Of a stretch of 64,000 nucleotides of DNA, positions 45,246 through 57,410 are shown piece after piece. Source of the stretch: Ottelia alismoides. Taxonomy: Eukaryota > Streptophyta > Magnoliopsida > Alismatales > Hydrocharitaceae. Within the stretch, counting starts at the first letter, position 1, and every line of letters starts with the position of its first letter. Under the pieces are notes generated by a model, which saw nothing but the letters and a program-made list of their open reading frames with translations, searched no databases and was not told the origin of the DNA. Location: NCBI GenBank assembly GCA_037367405.1, contig JAZKJV010008261.1, positions 1,550,001 through 1,614,000 of the forward strand, in the 5' to 3' direction. The position numbers and the translations under genes were made by a program.

Positions 45246-46579
45246 ATTGACTTACTCACGTGGTATGCCAATATGGTGAACTCTCTTGTCTCCAAGCAGG
45301 TTCCCCATGGTTGGACTAGGAGCAGCATTGATCGACTGAAGTCGGATTCGAGGAGATACCACTGGGACGATCCTTTCCTTTTCTTCGAAGGACCGGATTG
45401 TGTTTGGAGAAGGTGTATTCCTCAGGAGGAATACCAGAGTGTCCTCACATATTGTCATTAACTTGAGGATGGAGGACACCATTCAGGAAAGAGAACTGCT
45501 CACAAAGTACTTCAATGTGGATTGTATTGGTCGACCTTGTTTCGAGATGCTATTGATTTTGTATGACCGTGCCCGATCTGTCAAAGGATGGGAGGGACAA
45601 TTGGACAAAGATATGAGATGCCCATGCAGCCGGTGATTATTTTTGTTATTTTTGATGCATGGTTCATAGATTTTATGGGTCCCTTTCCCAACAGCCAAGG
45701 ATATGAGTACATTTTGTTGGCAGTTGACTATCTTTCTAGATGGGTGGAGGCTATCCCAACCCGAACTTCAGAAAGCAAGACTATCTGTAAGTTTGTGAGA
45801 GACCATATTATTGCTAAGTTCGTGGTGCCAAAAGTTTTGATATCAGATGGGGGTAGCCACTTTGTGAATCGAGATATGAGATCTTTAGATAAGGACTACG
45901 GATTTGAGCACAGAGTTACTAGTCCTAACCACCCACATTCCAATGGCATGGCAGAGGTTTCGAACAGAGAGGTGAAGAGTATTTTGCAGAAGTTGGTTCG
46001 TCCCAATAGGAAGAACTGGTCCCAGCTCTTGGACCAAGTTCTGTGGGCTTATAGGACAGCCTACAAGATATCATTGGGTACTTCACCATTTAGAATGATC
46101 TATGGCAAGCCATGCCATTTTCCCGCAGAGCTGATTCACATATCCGAATGGGCATTAAGCAGATTAATTAGAGTTGTCACCTAAGGAAGCTTTGTCGAGA
46201 CTTGAACTTAAATGAGCTCGTGGAAATCCGAAATTGGGCATATGACAACAGTTTGATTTATAAGGACAAAGTGAAGAGAAGGCATGATTAGCACATTAGG
46301 TGCAAAGACTTTGTCCCTGGACAAAAGGTATGGTATGCTCGGTTGAAGATGTTCCATGGGAAGCTAAAATCTAAATGGACGGGTCCCTTTGTTGTTAAGA
46401 AAGTGCATGGGAATGTAAGTGTAGAGATAGCTGATCTCACAGATGGTGCACAATCTCATGTGGTGAATGGACAACTGTTGAAGTATTTTGTAGATTCGAA
46501 AGAGCAGTTATTCCAAGTCGAGGTCATCAACTTCGTGCAGAGTGAGCATATAACAAATACATCATATTACTCTTCATGA
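45246..46579 (+). pseudogene. B integrase, broken
   Basis: Integrase inserts the DNA copy into chromosomes. The zinc-binding H-H-C-C region runs from LTYCH, stop, LEDGGHH (about 45448-45485) to CPICQRMG (about 45570), with stops at 45459 and 45564. The core has its three acidic residues: WFIDFMGPF (about 45660), LISDGGSHF (about 45840) and [12 protein letters not shown] (about 45945). It continues to [20 protein letters not shown] and a stop at 46182. After frameshifts between 46180 and 46215 the C-terminal domain reads YDNSLIYKDKVKRRHD, a stop at 46289, and FHGKLKSKWTGPFVVKKV (about 46350), ending at 46577. No chromodomain is seen. The core is the best preserved part of the element. Confidence 0.9.
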
Positions 46580-47620
46580 AGATGCAGCTTCAAGATTCAA
46601 CAGCTTAGAAGATTCATTCCTCTTGTACATTCTCCCTTCTGTGTATATTCTCCATATCACATCGATTCTCACACCTACTCCTGTACTATACTTAGGCTGA
46701 CTAAAGCCTAAGTATAGGGGGGATCGATGCCCGCCTTGTGTATATACTCACCCATTTCTCCTCTTGACCTCGACCGCCTCATTTTTGCTCTTCTTCTATA
46801 CTTAGGCTGACCAGATCCTAAGTATAGGGGGGTGGATCGACTTCTCTACTTTTTATTAGTTGTCCTACACTTAGCACAAGCCATGTCTTTTTCTCGCTTC
46901 TTGTGCTCTGAGGACATAGCACATGCTAAGTATAGGGAGGCGTGTATATATTGCATATATACTTTACCCATAGCTCGTACTTTCACGTATTTTTGTATAT
47001 ATTACAATATTTACGGGTGGGTAAAATTGGTAAAAAATCTTTTTCAGAAAAAACTTTTTCAAAAAAAGATCTTTTTTCAAAAAAAAATCTCTTTTCTTCC
47101 CTTATTTTCCTTAAAAAACTTTCAAAGATAACAAAAAGAAATTCTTTTCTTTCTTTATATGCTTTAAAAAAATCAAAAAAAAAATAAAAAAAAACAACAA
47201 AAAAACTAACTAATGGGTTGGTTTGGTCCCTGACACTTAAACTTTCACACAAGACTAGTTATGTTCAAGAACACTTGGTTTATGAGATCTTGAGATTTTA
47301 GGTTAACCAGCCATAGTCATTAGGGTCTTTGACTTAATTATTCACATTTCCCTAGTTTGAAAGATTTGTGTGCTATATTGCATGCTTAGTCTCTACCTTA
47401 AGAATATGATCAACACCTCACATACATGACCTGTAGTTATGATGAGATGAGTTGAAATTTCACTTGAGGAACTAGAATGAGGGATTTGAGTTTGGACCCG
47501 ATTTGATGATACTCGAGGATGGGATAAAATCAATTAAGGCTTCATGAAACATGAGTGTCAGCACCTTTAGCCAGTATAAGAACATGGTTCTTGTACTATC
47601 TCTTGACATTTACCTAAGTG
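46580..47620 (+). other. B 3' untranslated region, first part
   Basis: No gene. It contains the hairpin triplet (46686-46940), a TTTTCAAAAA/TTTTTCAGAAAA tract (about 47030-47185), and sequence matching A 30780-31190 in reverse orientation, for example TTGACTTAATTATTCACATTTC near 47330. It ends at the CCAGG target of element D. Confidence 0.8.
46686..46940 (+). repeat. Hairpin triplet, element B
   Basis: Hairpin 1 is a perfect 13-bp stem CTATACTTAGGCT/AGCCTAAGTATAG with a six-base loop (46686-46717), followed by GGGGG. Hairpin 2 is an 11-bp stem CTATACTTAGG/CCTAAGTATAG (46796-46827), followed by GGGGG. Hairpin 3 is a longer, looser stem CTACACTTAGCA/TGCTAAGTATAG (46865-46935), followed by GGGAGG and a TATATA palindrome. 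Each 3' arm plus G-run equals the polypurine-tract consensus AAGTATAGGGGG of these elements. Confidence 0.85.
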
Positions 47621-47625
47621 CCAGG
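47621..47625. repeat. Element D target-site duplication, left
   Basis: CCAGG, repeated exactly at 57406-57410. Removing D and one copy restores the sequence seen in reverse at 30770-30780 in element A. Confidence 0.95.
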
Positions 47626-50600
47626 TGATGAACCTCTATTTCATCATCTTTTTTCTATCATTTTGGCCTCAAAAACCCTAGTAAATACATGTAAATAGGC
47701 TTAATTTAGGCTTTTTACCATCCATGCATCATTATGTTAATAGTGTATAAAATGTAGTTTTAAAGCCAAAAATATAGAATAAAGAAAAGAAAAGAATCAG
47801 AATAAAATATTGTAAATATTTTATGACCCAAAACCTTAAGACATAAGCATCTCGATGTCTAGGTCGACAAAGAATAAAGTAGAGGGAGATAAGGGCCAGA
47901 ATCTAATAAAATTCCTTTATTTAATTCATTTTTTTTCATTTTGGGACCTATTTTTAGTTACATTTTTTATACTTTAAATAAAGAAACTTTATACATGAAA
48001 GTTGTAGATAATTAAATAAAGAAAAATACAAAATTAATTTCATATAAAAATAATGTACAGGTCAAAAGTTATGATCTGAATAAGATTCCAAAATCCCAAT
48101 TTCCCAGACCTGTATCTCTCAAATAAAAACTCGAAATGTAAGAAAATCACCTTTAAGTGTATACAATTTTCAATAATCTATTTAATGAAGGTGGTTTCGT
48201 ATTTTTTGGAGTTACGGTTTGAAAGTTGAGTTTTGGACCCCTATTGTATAACTATACCAATTAGAATATTCATTTTATTTATTATTCATTATTTTTATTA
48301 TTTTATATTTTATTATTTCATAAATATTTATATGTACATATTAAAACTGGAATAAAATGATAAATAAAACATTAAAAATAAAATTCTTGTATAAAATACA
48401 TAGATGAATTACCAATGTACAGTGTTAGAACCACATTTTTGGTCGTTTTCACCGATTTTTGGAGGACGCATCATGCATCTTTTCACGATGAAGTCTTCTT
48501 GACTTTTTCTCCTCTTATATTCACCATACACGCCAAGGGTGAATATTGAAAATTGGATCATGGATTCATCCTATTATCTTCGATCTTTGGAGCATGTTCA
48601 TCACATTGTCTGACCCCCCTCTGATGTGCGTCAGAACATTAGTTTTTGCCCCCATTCTTGAAATTTTATAGGCCGATTCTTTCATCAAATCGCTGGGCTT
48701 CCTTCTTGACTTTTTCTCCCCATACATCCATTATGCACGCCCAATCATTATATTGAGGGTTGAGTTGTCTATTCTCTAGATACACACCGATCTTCTTGTC
48801 ATCTCATCAACTCTCTTACCAGCCTCTTCCACTCCTGTCAGAGCCTCGTTAATGTCTGTTTTTTCGGATATTTCAAGTCCGATCCTTTCACCCAATCGCT
48901 AAGCTTCCTTCATGACTTTTTCTCCTTGATGTAGCCTTATACACGCCCAGTGGTTGCTTGAAGGATTGGATCAACGATTTTCTAGATATCCATCGTTCTT
49001 TGGAGCCGCCCACCTCACATGTACAAAACACCTCATCTTCTTCCCATTCATTTTTTGAACCCTCTTGGACCCATTTTGGCCACCCTTCTTGGAGCTCAAG
49101 ATAGAGTGAAGAGACAGTGTGCTCTCCAGCTCCTCGGAGGCGCACCTAGGTGAGTCGAAGGGCGACTCCACCCCTACCTCCGGCCACCGACCGTCGAGGT
49201 TCCACCTTCCTGGTTTCTAGGCCAGTGGAGGTCATTTATTTTGCTCGTTTCGTTGATCTTTATTCACTTGTAGATCATAGATTTATGGTAGCATTTTGTT
49301 TACTTACTTTTTAGTCACTTAATCACTCAGTTCACCCATTTCGACTTTCATTCATCCTCCTCGACTCGGCTCACATCTCACTGCCGCCATCCTCCGCTAT
49401 TCTACGTATCCTCATACACAACCCCCTCCATCTTCAGCCACATATGGTAGTTGGAGCACGTCCTTCTTCCCTCACCAAATCGAAGGAAAACCCATTCATA
49501 TCCCATTTTTTGTGTACCTAACATCTTGGCCGAGTTTTGTACTCGAGCTCTTCTTCTAATTGCAGGTACATCGGAGAACTTTCACGCTCATCCCCTTATT
49601 GTCCAAGAGCAGCTTGATGCCACCTGGATTAGTGGCAAGTTTTGCGGCCATACCCCTATGTTTTTGGCATATTTTAAGAAGTTTTCGAGTATAATTTTGA
49701 ACTGCAGTTTCGTAATTAGTATTGCATCTGCACCCCTATGTTGTAATGTCTATAACTCATTCATCTGAACTCGGTTTTTTGTGAGATTTTTTTTGTTAGA
49801 AAGTTGTTTATACGTTCTACATCATATCCAAATTTCAGAATTTTGTGGACTACGTACTATTTATGGCTAATTTATGAAATCAGAGTCTTGATTGGGCTTG
49901 TTTTGTTGATAACGCTTCAAATACTCAATATCACTTGCTCATTTTTGGATATGTTTTAAGAATTAGTAGGGCCGAATTTGTACTCAAATTTCATCAAAAG
50001 ATATTGCGATTTATGTCCTGTAGAATTTCTACAATATTTCAAGTGATTGATTTATTTCTGGAGCATCATTTATCTATTTGAAAATCTAAAAATATGTCCG
50101 TGTGCCCCTGAGTTTGTTCTCCAATGAGGGATTTTTGTTGTATTTTTATTCTCTTGTTTGATTAGTCGAAAAAATCAAAAACATCATTTCTACCTTCCTG
50201 CAGTCTTTTTTTTAATATATTCATTACCTTTTTGAAAAATTCCAAAAAATTATATTTTGTTTTTTCTATGTGTTTTAACATCAGACTAAAAATCATTAAA
50301 AATTCAAAAGGAAACCCCTAAAATTAGCAAAACACCAAAAATATTCATAAAAATCTTAAAAATGCCACAAAAATCATAAAAATACAAATTCAATTTCTGA
50401 ATTTTTACTATTTTGTTATCTTTATTTTAAAATTAATTTTAGGAAGTTTTGATTCCGTTTGATATTTTTCATCCTTATTTTAATTTCGGCCAGCAACTTA
50501 TCTCACTGTTTACTAGTATTTTTGCCCTTAAAAATACCAAAAAATTAGGAAACATCTAGAAAAATCACAAAACCATTAGAAAAATATAAAAATCACAAAA

Positions 50601-51100
50601 CATTCCATTTCCTGTATTTTGAGCATTTTCCCCTATTTTTATCCCTCTCTTATCTCTCGTGTACATATATATTCCATATATACATTATATCTTTATTAAA
50701 AGAAAAAGAGAATATAAAAATACAAAATATAAAAAGAAAATACAAAATCAGTAAATTAAAAACCCAAATATAAAAATATAAAATCAAAAATTGAATAAAA
50801 AAATAGAAAATTCAAAACCCATAAAAAATAGCACTTGTAGGCATTTAATCACTTTCACATTTCTGAGCATTATTGCCTTATTCTACCTGTTTGCTCCCTG
50901 TGTTTGACACTCTACATACTTGCACTATACACATATTTTGTAGAGTTATAATAAATTTTAACTCCAAACTTTGATTTCCATTGCTTGATATTATTCGTGG
51001 GTTAATCGTTGATTTAATCGGGATTTAACGAGGGTCACCACAGCGACTTTGTTTCCGCCTTGTATGACACATTTAGACCCTCGTATCTCGCGGTTAATCA
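47626..51100 (+). repeat. D 5' LTR
   Basis: It starts TGATGAACC and ends CGGTTAATCA. It contains an AT-rich promoter-side half, a moderately GC-rich zone (about 48880-49470), a candidate splice acceptor (TTCTTCTAATTGCAG, 49552-49566), and phrases with CCCCTATG (49652, 49735) matching the LTR motif. No genes; the short minus-strand open frames near 48888-49171 recur in the other LTR with changes and show no family features. Confidence 0.93.
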
Positions 51101-51102
51101 AA

Positions 51103-51120
51103 TGGCATCGTTGCCGGGGA
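51103..51120 (+). promoter_or_regulatory. D primer-binding site (tRNA-Asp)
   Basis: TGGCATCGTTGCCGGGGA lies two bases after the LTR and differs at two positions from the tRNA-Asp complement. It is the clearest primer site on the plus strand in the window. Confidence 0.9.
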
Positions 51121-53898
51121 GCAACAGCGTAGTTTAGTGTTTTTGTTGATTGTGAATATTTGCCTACCTTTTTACATATTTATTTGATTATGTTGTTTGA
51201 TTGGACTAATCACCTTTTGATAGGATTTTGTGCAAGGTACAGCCGAGCGAGGGAAGCGCCCTATCCTAGACGCTTGTGCACCCACGTGAAATCTCACTTA
51301 GCACCAAAGAGAACTTGGAGGCTTGAGAGGACCATGACTTCTTATAGAGTTTTTGTAGTTTAAAATATTTGTAATTTGAAGTAAGAGAGAGAGAGAGACT
51401 TAATTTGTAATAACTTGGACTCTCTAGGACACTCGGGCCTAATTTCCAAGTGTTTGTTCACTTGGGAGCTCACCGCGGTTTCGTGTTTTTCACGGCTTTC
51501 TCATTTTTATTTTTATTTGTTTCACGATGATTTAGCCCCTAGACATAGGAATTTTTGTCGACTGTGACGACTTAAGAAGCTAAGGCCCAATCCATAATAT
51601 CTTGCCTGCACCCCGAGTTGATTCTATTCTTTGATCCTCTCCATTGTCTCCTCTTATTGTCTATACTTAGGGATATCATACCCTAAGTATAGGGGGAGAC
51701 AGTCCGAGTACGATCTGTCCATTCTCACCCTTGACCCTCCCTGCTTCATGTACAGTCTGTTGTACTTAGGATTATTTGATCCTAAGTATAGGGGGGACGG
51801 TCAACTTCTCATTTGTTCATTCATTTTTTCGGTCGTTATTCTTTAGACTTTTCTATACTCAGTACGATTTATGTCTTCTCTTTTCTCTCCGATCTATGAG
51901 GGCATAGCTCAAGCTAAGTATAGGGGGGTCGTATATACTGTGTATATACTTTATCCATAACTCATACTTTTGTATTTTTACTATTAAATATGGCTAATTA
52001 TACTTATCAAATTCATTAAAAATCTTAAAAAATATGTGATCATTCCTCAAATACTTTTTGAACTTACTGATTAATAAATCATGTGAAAATATTTTTTGCA
52101 AAATGTTTGAAAAATAGTTTAAAAATCCTTGTGAAAATCTTTTGAAAACTATTTGGAAAACATTTTGTTACATGTTTTCAACCTTTGTAAAAACATTTTG
52201 ATTGTAAAATTATTTTCTTGGTGTGAAATAAAATATTTGAAAAATGATTTGCCAATGGTTTGAAAAATCGTTGCGAAAATATTTGAATATACATATATAT
52301 ATTGTTTGAAAAACCTTTGCAAAAGTATTTTCAAATGTGTGTACATGTTTGTAAAAATTGTGCATAAAATAATTATTTTGGACTATAGTTTTCAAAATTA
52401 TTAGAAAAACCTTTTCAAATAAGTTTGAGGAATATATACACATCACATTTAAAATCCATTATATATATACCCATAAAATTGATCACTTACCCTTGTAAAT
52501 TCTTAAAATCCACTTCTTGTATATATAAGATGCATCCCCATGTAAATATTTTAACCTAGTTTTTATCCAAAATTTTTGTTTTCAAAAATCCCAAAAATAT
52601 TTGCAAAATTAAAATACCAAAAATATTTTAAATATCTTTTTGAAAAATACAAAAAAATTCATATGCATCATCTTTTCAAAAATCCATAAAAAGTTCAAAA
52701 TCTTTGAAAATTGCACCACAAAAAAATTCTGCATAGCATGTGCACAGCATTCGCATTTCTTCGGATTGAGTTTGATAATTGAACGAGTTTAAATAAAATC
52801 TGAAGATTGGAGCTTGGTTAGAACTTAAATCTACCTAATTTACAGGAACCTTATAGGAGCTGGAATTGAGGTACTTCAGGTCTAGTTGACTTAATTCTTT
52901 GAGGATCACGGGACTTGGTTCAATGGATTCTTGACTGCCTAAGTAGAGTATTTCGGAGCACACACATGACTCTCGTTGATAATGACCTAACTTGAACACC
53001 TGCACCTTTCACTTGGCTTAACTCAGTTTGAGTGGTGAGGGGGTTGGATTTGCCGGTATGAGATGCACACAGGTGGAAACACTTGTCCTCCTCTAGGGAG
53101 GGAAGTGCATCCCAACCCATCCGGTGATGATGAGTTTCGAGGACAGGAGATTGTGGGTTGCAATAAAGCTTCAAAAGAGGGATAGTCTACTGGCTCAAGA
53201 GGAAAAACTCCTTATGTAAATGTTGTTGTATATAGTATTCAAAGAAAACAAAAAGCAAAAACTCCAAAAAAGTGGACAGGCTTGTACAAAAATAAAACTT
53301 CCTGCCGGAGTGTATATATGTGTATAGTCAATAAGCAAACTTGAGCCTCAAAGTCAAATCATGTGAGCCTGCAGCTGGATGACTTGACTACACTGGTCTT
53401 GCATCCTAGGATAGGTAGCTACACTGGCTACCATCCATTCTTCTCTTCACCCCTCCTCTTGAGCTGGTTGCCACTTAAACTTAGAAGGGAATACCCTGCT
53501 CCTTGAGGAAAGAGTTGTTTGATTGGGGAATCATTTGGTTGTCATACTGGAGAAGGCAGTCTCTTTGACATTTCAGTTGGGGAGAGCCACCATCACTTAC
53601 ACTGTACGAGTCAGATTCATAGTCATAAGGGTTTGCGTATGAGTTGAAGTATTCTGACCTGGCTATTGAGGAGACTTGAGCAGAGTTTTGGGATTCTCGA
53701 AGGTTGTTGGATTTCTAATCTGGTTCTCATTAAGGTTCAGCCCGCACTAAAATTCCAAATGTACGACTTAAGCTCCAAACTTTGATTTTGTGAAGACAAG
53801 TTTGATAATTAAATTTAATCCATCTTTATTCTTTTTCGTTTCTTTGTTTTTCTTTTTTGCACTCATTGCATAATTGTTTGCTAGGGACTAGCAAAGGC
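51121..53898 (+). other. D internal region, non-coding
   Basis: A 0.5-kb leader (51121-51660) is followed directly by the hairpin triplet, then by a tract where TTTGAAAA and CAAAATNTTTG words recur (about 52060-52450), then about 1.4 kb of AT-rich sequence without genes. A stem TTGCTAG/CTAGCAA (53878-53894) precedes the polypurine tract. Some words near the end of the leader (CCGAGTTGATTCT, about 51611) resemble sequence just after the gag start of C (about 25029), which suggests the deletion that removed gag-pol began there. Confidence 0.75.
51661..51928 (+). repeat. Hairpin triplet, element D
   Basis: Hairpin 1 is a perfect 12-bp stem CTATACTTAGGG/CCCTAAGTATAG (51661-51692). Hairpin 2 is TGTACTTAGGAT/ATCCTAAGTATA (51761-51790) with one G-T pair. 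Hairpin 3 has outer arms CTATACT/AGTATAG (about 51853-51922). All three 3' arms run into five or six G. Order, spacing and following TATATAC palindrome match element B. Confidence 0.85.
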
Positions 53899-53911
53899 AA
53901 GTATAGGGGGA
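53899..53911 (+). promoter_or_regulatory. D polypurine tract
   Basis: AAGTATAGGGGGA lies immediately before the 3' LTR start TGATGAACC. Confidence 0.85.
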
Positions 53912-56900
53912 TGATGAACCTCCATTTCATCATCTTTACTCTATCATTTTGGCCTCAAAAACCCTAGTAAATACATGTAAATAGGCTTAATTTAGGCTTT
54001 TTATCATCCATGCATCATTGTGTAAATAGTGTATAAAATGTGGTTTTTAAAGCCAAAATTATAGAATAAAGAAAAGAAAAGAACAGGAATAAAATATTGT
54101 AAATATTTTATGACCCAAAACCCCAAGACCTAGGCATCTCGATGTCTTGGTCGACAAAGAATAAAGTAGAGGGAGATAAGGGCCAGAATCTAATAAAATT
54201 CCTTTATTTAATTCATTTTTTATTCATTTTGAGACCTATTTTTAGTTCCACATTTTATACTTCAAATAAAGAAATTTTATACATGAAAGTCGTAGATAAT
54301 TAAATAAAGAAAAATACAAAATTAATTTCATATAAAAATAATGTACAGGTCAAAAGTTATGATCTGAATAAGATTCTAAAATCCAAACTTCCCAGACCTG
54401 TATCTCTCAAATAAAAACTCGAAATGTATGAAAATCACTTTAATTGTATATGATTTTCAATAATCTATTTAATGAAGGTGGTTTCATATTTTTTGGAGTT
54501 ACGGTTTGAAAGTTGAGTTTTGGACCCCTAATGTATAACTATACAATTAGAATATTCATTTTATTTATTATTCATTATTTTTATTATTTCATATTTCATT
54601 ATTTTATAAATATTATATATGTACATATTAAAACTGGAATAAAATGATAAATAAAACATTAAAAATAAAATTCTTGTATAAAATACATAGATGAATTACC
54701 AATGTACAGTGTTAGAACCACATTTTTGGTCGTTTTCGCCGATTTTTGGAGGGCGCATCGTGCATCTTTTCACGATGAAGTCTCATGACTTTTCCTCCTC
54801 TTATATCCAACATACACGCCCATGGTATATATTGAGGATTGGATCACGGATTTGTCCTATTATCTTCGATCTTTGGAACACATTCATCACGTTGTCTGAC
54901 CCCCCTCTGTTGTGCGTCAGAACATTAGTTTTTGCCCACATTCTTGAATTTTTATAGGCTGATTCTTTCATCAAATCGCTGGGCTTCCTTCTTGACTTTT
55001 TCTCCCCATACATCCATTATACACGCCCAATCATTATATTGAGGGTTGTGATGTCTATTCTCTAGATACACACCGATCTTCTTGCCATCTCATCAACTCT
55101 CTAACCAGCCTCTGCCACTCCTGTCAAAGCCTTGTTTTTGTCCGTTTTCTCGGATTTTTCAAGGCCGGTCCTTTCACCCAATCGCTAAGCTTCCTTCATG
55201 ACTGTTTCTCCTTGATGTAACCTTATACACGCCTAGAGGTTGCTTGAAGGATTGGATCAACGAGTCGCTAGATATCCATCGTTCTTTGGAGCCGCCCACC
55301 TCACATGTACAAAACACCTCATCTTCTTCCCATTCGTTTTTTGAACCCTCTTGGACCCATTTTGGCCACCCTTCTTGGAGCTCAAGATAGAGTGAAGTGA
55401 CAGTGAGCTCTCCAGCTCCTCGGAGGCGCGGCTAGCCGAGTCGAAGGGCAGCTCCACCCCTACCTCCGGCCACCGACCCTCGTGATTCCACCTTCCTAGT
55501 TTCTAGGCCAGTCGAGGTCATTGTTTTTGCTCGTTTCCTTGCTCTTTATTCACTTGTAGATCATAGATTTATGCTAGCATTTTGTTTACTTTCTTTTTAG
55601 TCACTTAATCACTCAGTTCACCCCTCGTCGGAGCAAGCTCCGACGAGCTTCCAACCCATTATTTCGACTTTCATTCATCCTCCTCGACACGGCTCACATC
55701 TCACCGCCGCCATCCTCCGCTATTCTACGTATCCTCATACACAACCCCCTCCATCTTCAGCCACATACGGTGGTCGGAGCACGTCCTTCTTCCCTCACCA
55801 AATCGAAGGAAAACCCATTCATATCCCATTTTTTGTGTACCTAACATCTTGGCCGCGTTTTGTACTTGAGCCCTTCTTCTAATTGCAGGTACATTGGAGC
55901 ACTTTCACGCACATCCCCTTATTGTCCAAGAGCAGCTTGATGCCACCTGGATTAGTGACAAGTTTTGCGGCCATACCCCTGCGTTTTTGGCATATTTCAA
56001 GATGTTTTCGAGTATATTTTTGAACTGCAGTTTCGTAATTAGTATTGCATCTGCACCCCTGTGTTGTAATGGCTATAACTCATTCGCCTGAACTCGGTTT
56101 TTTGTGATATGTTTTTTGTTAGAAAGTTGTTTAAACGTTCTATAACCAAATTTCAGAATTTTCTGGTGTACGAACTATTTATGGTGAATTTATGAAATCA
56201 GAGTACTGATTGGGCTTGTTTTGTTGATAACACTTTAAATACTCAATATCACTTGCGTATTCTTGGATATGTTGTAGGAATTAGTAGGGCCGAATTTATG
56301 CTCAAATTTCATCAAAAGATATTGCGATTTGTGTCCTGTAGAATTTCTATAATATTTCGAGTGATTGATTTATTTCTGGAGCATCATTTATCTAATTTGA
56401 AAATCTAAAAATATGTTCGTGTGCCCCTGTGTTCGTTCTCCAATCAAGGATTTTTGTTGTATTTTTTATCCTCTTGTTTGATTAGTCAAAAAAATCAAAA
56501 GCATCATTTCTACCTTCCTGTAGTCTTTTATTTTTAATATATTCATTTCCTTTTTGAAAAATTCCAAAAAAATATTTTGTTTTTTCTGTGTGTTTTAATT
56601 TCATACCAAAAATCATTAAAAAAATAAAGAGGAAACCCCTAAAAATAGCAAAACACTAAAAATCTTCATAAAAATCTTAAAAATTCCAAATTCTAAAAAT
56701 ACAATTTTAGTTTTTGAATTTTTCCTATTTTGTTATCTTTATTTTAAAATTAATTTTAGGATTTTTATTCTGTTATGATCTTTTTCATCCTTATTTTAAT
56801 TTCGGCCAGCAACTTATATCACTGTTTACTAGTATTTTTGCTCTTAAAAATACCAAAAAATTAGGAAATCACAAAAACATTAGAAAAAAATAAAAATCAC

Positions 56901-57405
56901 AAAAACATTCCATTTCCTGTATTTTGAGCATTTTCCCCTATTTTTATCCCTCTCTTATCTCTAGTGTACATATATATTCCTTATATACATTTTATCATTA
57001 TTAAAAGAAAAAGAAGATATAAAAATACAAAATATAGAAAGAAAATACAAAATCAGTAAATTAAAAACCCAAATATAAAAATATAAAATCAAAAATTAAA
57101 TAAAAAAATATAAAATTCAAAACCCACAAAAAATAGCACTTGTAGGCATTTAACCACTTTCACATTTCTGAGCATGATTGCCTTATTCTACATGTTTGCT
57201 CCCTGTGTTCGACACTCTACATACTTGCACTATACACATATTTTGTAGAGTTATAATAAATTTTAACTCCACACTTTGATTTCCATTGCTTGATATTATT
57301 CGTGGGTTAATTGTTGATTTAATCGGGATTTACCGAGGATCGTCGCAGCGACTTTGTCTCCGCCTTGTGTGAGACATTTAGACCCTCGTATCTCGCGGTT
57401 AATCA
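53912..57405 (+). repeat. D 3' LTR
   Basis: It aligns with 47626-51100 from end to end. A notable difference is an extra segment of about 36 bp at 55623-55658 containing the palindrome CTCGTCGGAGC/GCTCCGACGAG; other differences are single bases and small indels in A- and T-runs. It ends CGGTTAATCA, followed by the CCAGG duplicate. Confidence 0.93.
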
Positions 57406-57410
57406 CCAGG
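57406..57410. repeat. Element D target-site duplication, right
   Basis: CCAGG, identical to 47621-47625. Confidence 0.95.

Larger units (their letters stand above)
47626..57405 (+). mobile_element. Element D: LARD-like non-autonomous LTR retrotransposon
   Basis: This is a complete structure of 9,780 bp: LTR (47626-51100), primer site (51103), internal region of 2.8 kb without gag or pol, polypurine tract (53899-53911) and LTR (53912-57405), flanked by a perfect 5-bp duplicate CCAGG. Long LTRs with a short non-coding interior fit the class called LARD (large retrotransposon derivative). The interior keeps a leader and the hairpin triplet but lacks coding sequence, so proteins would have to come from a relative such as an intact B-type element. 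By eye the LTRs differ at a few percent of sites plus small indels, making it among the younger insertions here. Confidence 0.92.

Noticed and set aside
48888..49171. Minus-strand frames in the D LTR that recur in the other LTR (55257-55457)
   Set aside because: The recurrence is explained by LTR duplication, and the frames are interrupted differently in the two copies.
53040..53120. Possible tRNA-like or small-RNA gene in the D interior
   Set aside because: No cloverleaf or internal promoter boxes could be placed.
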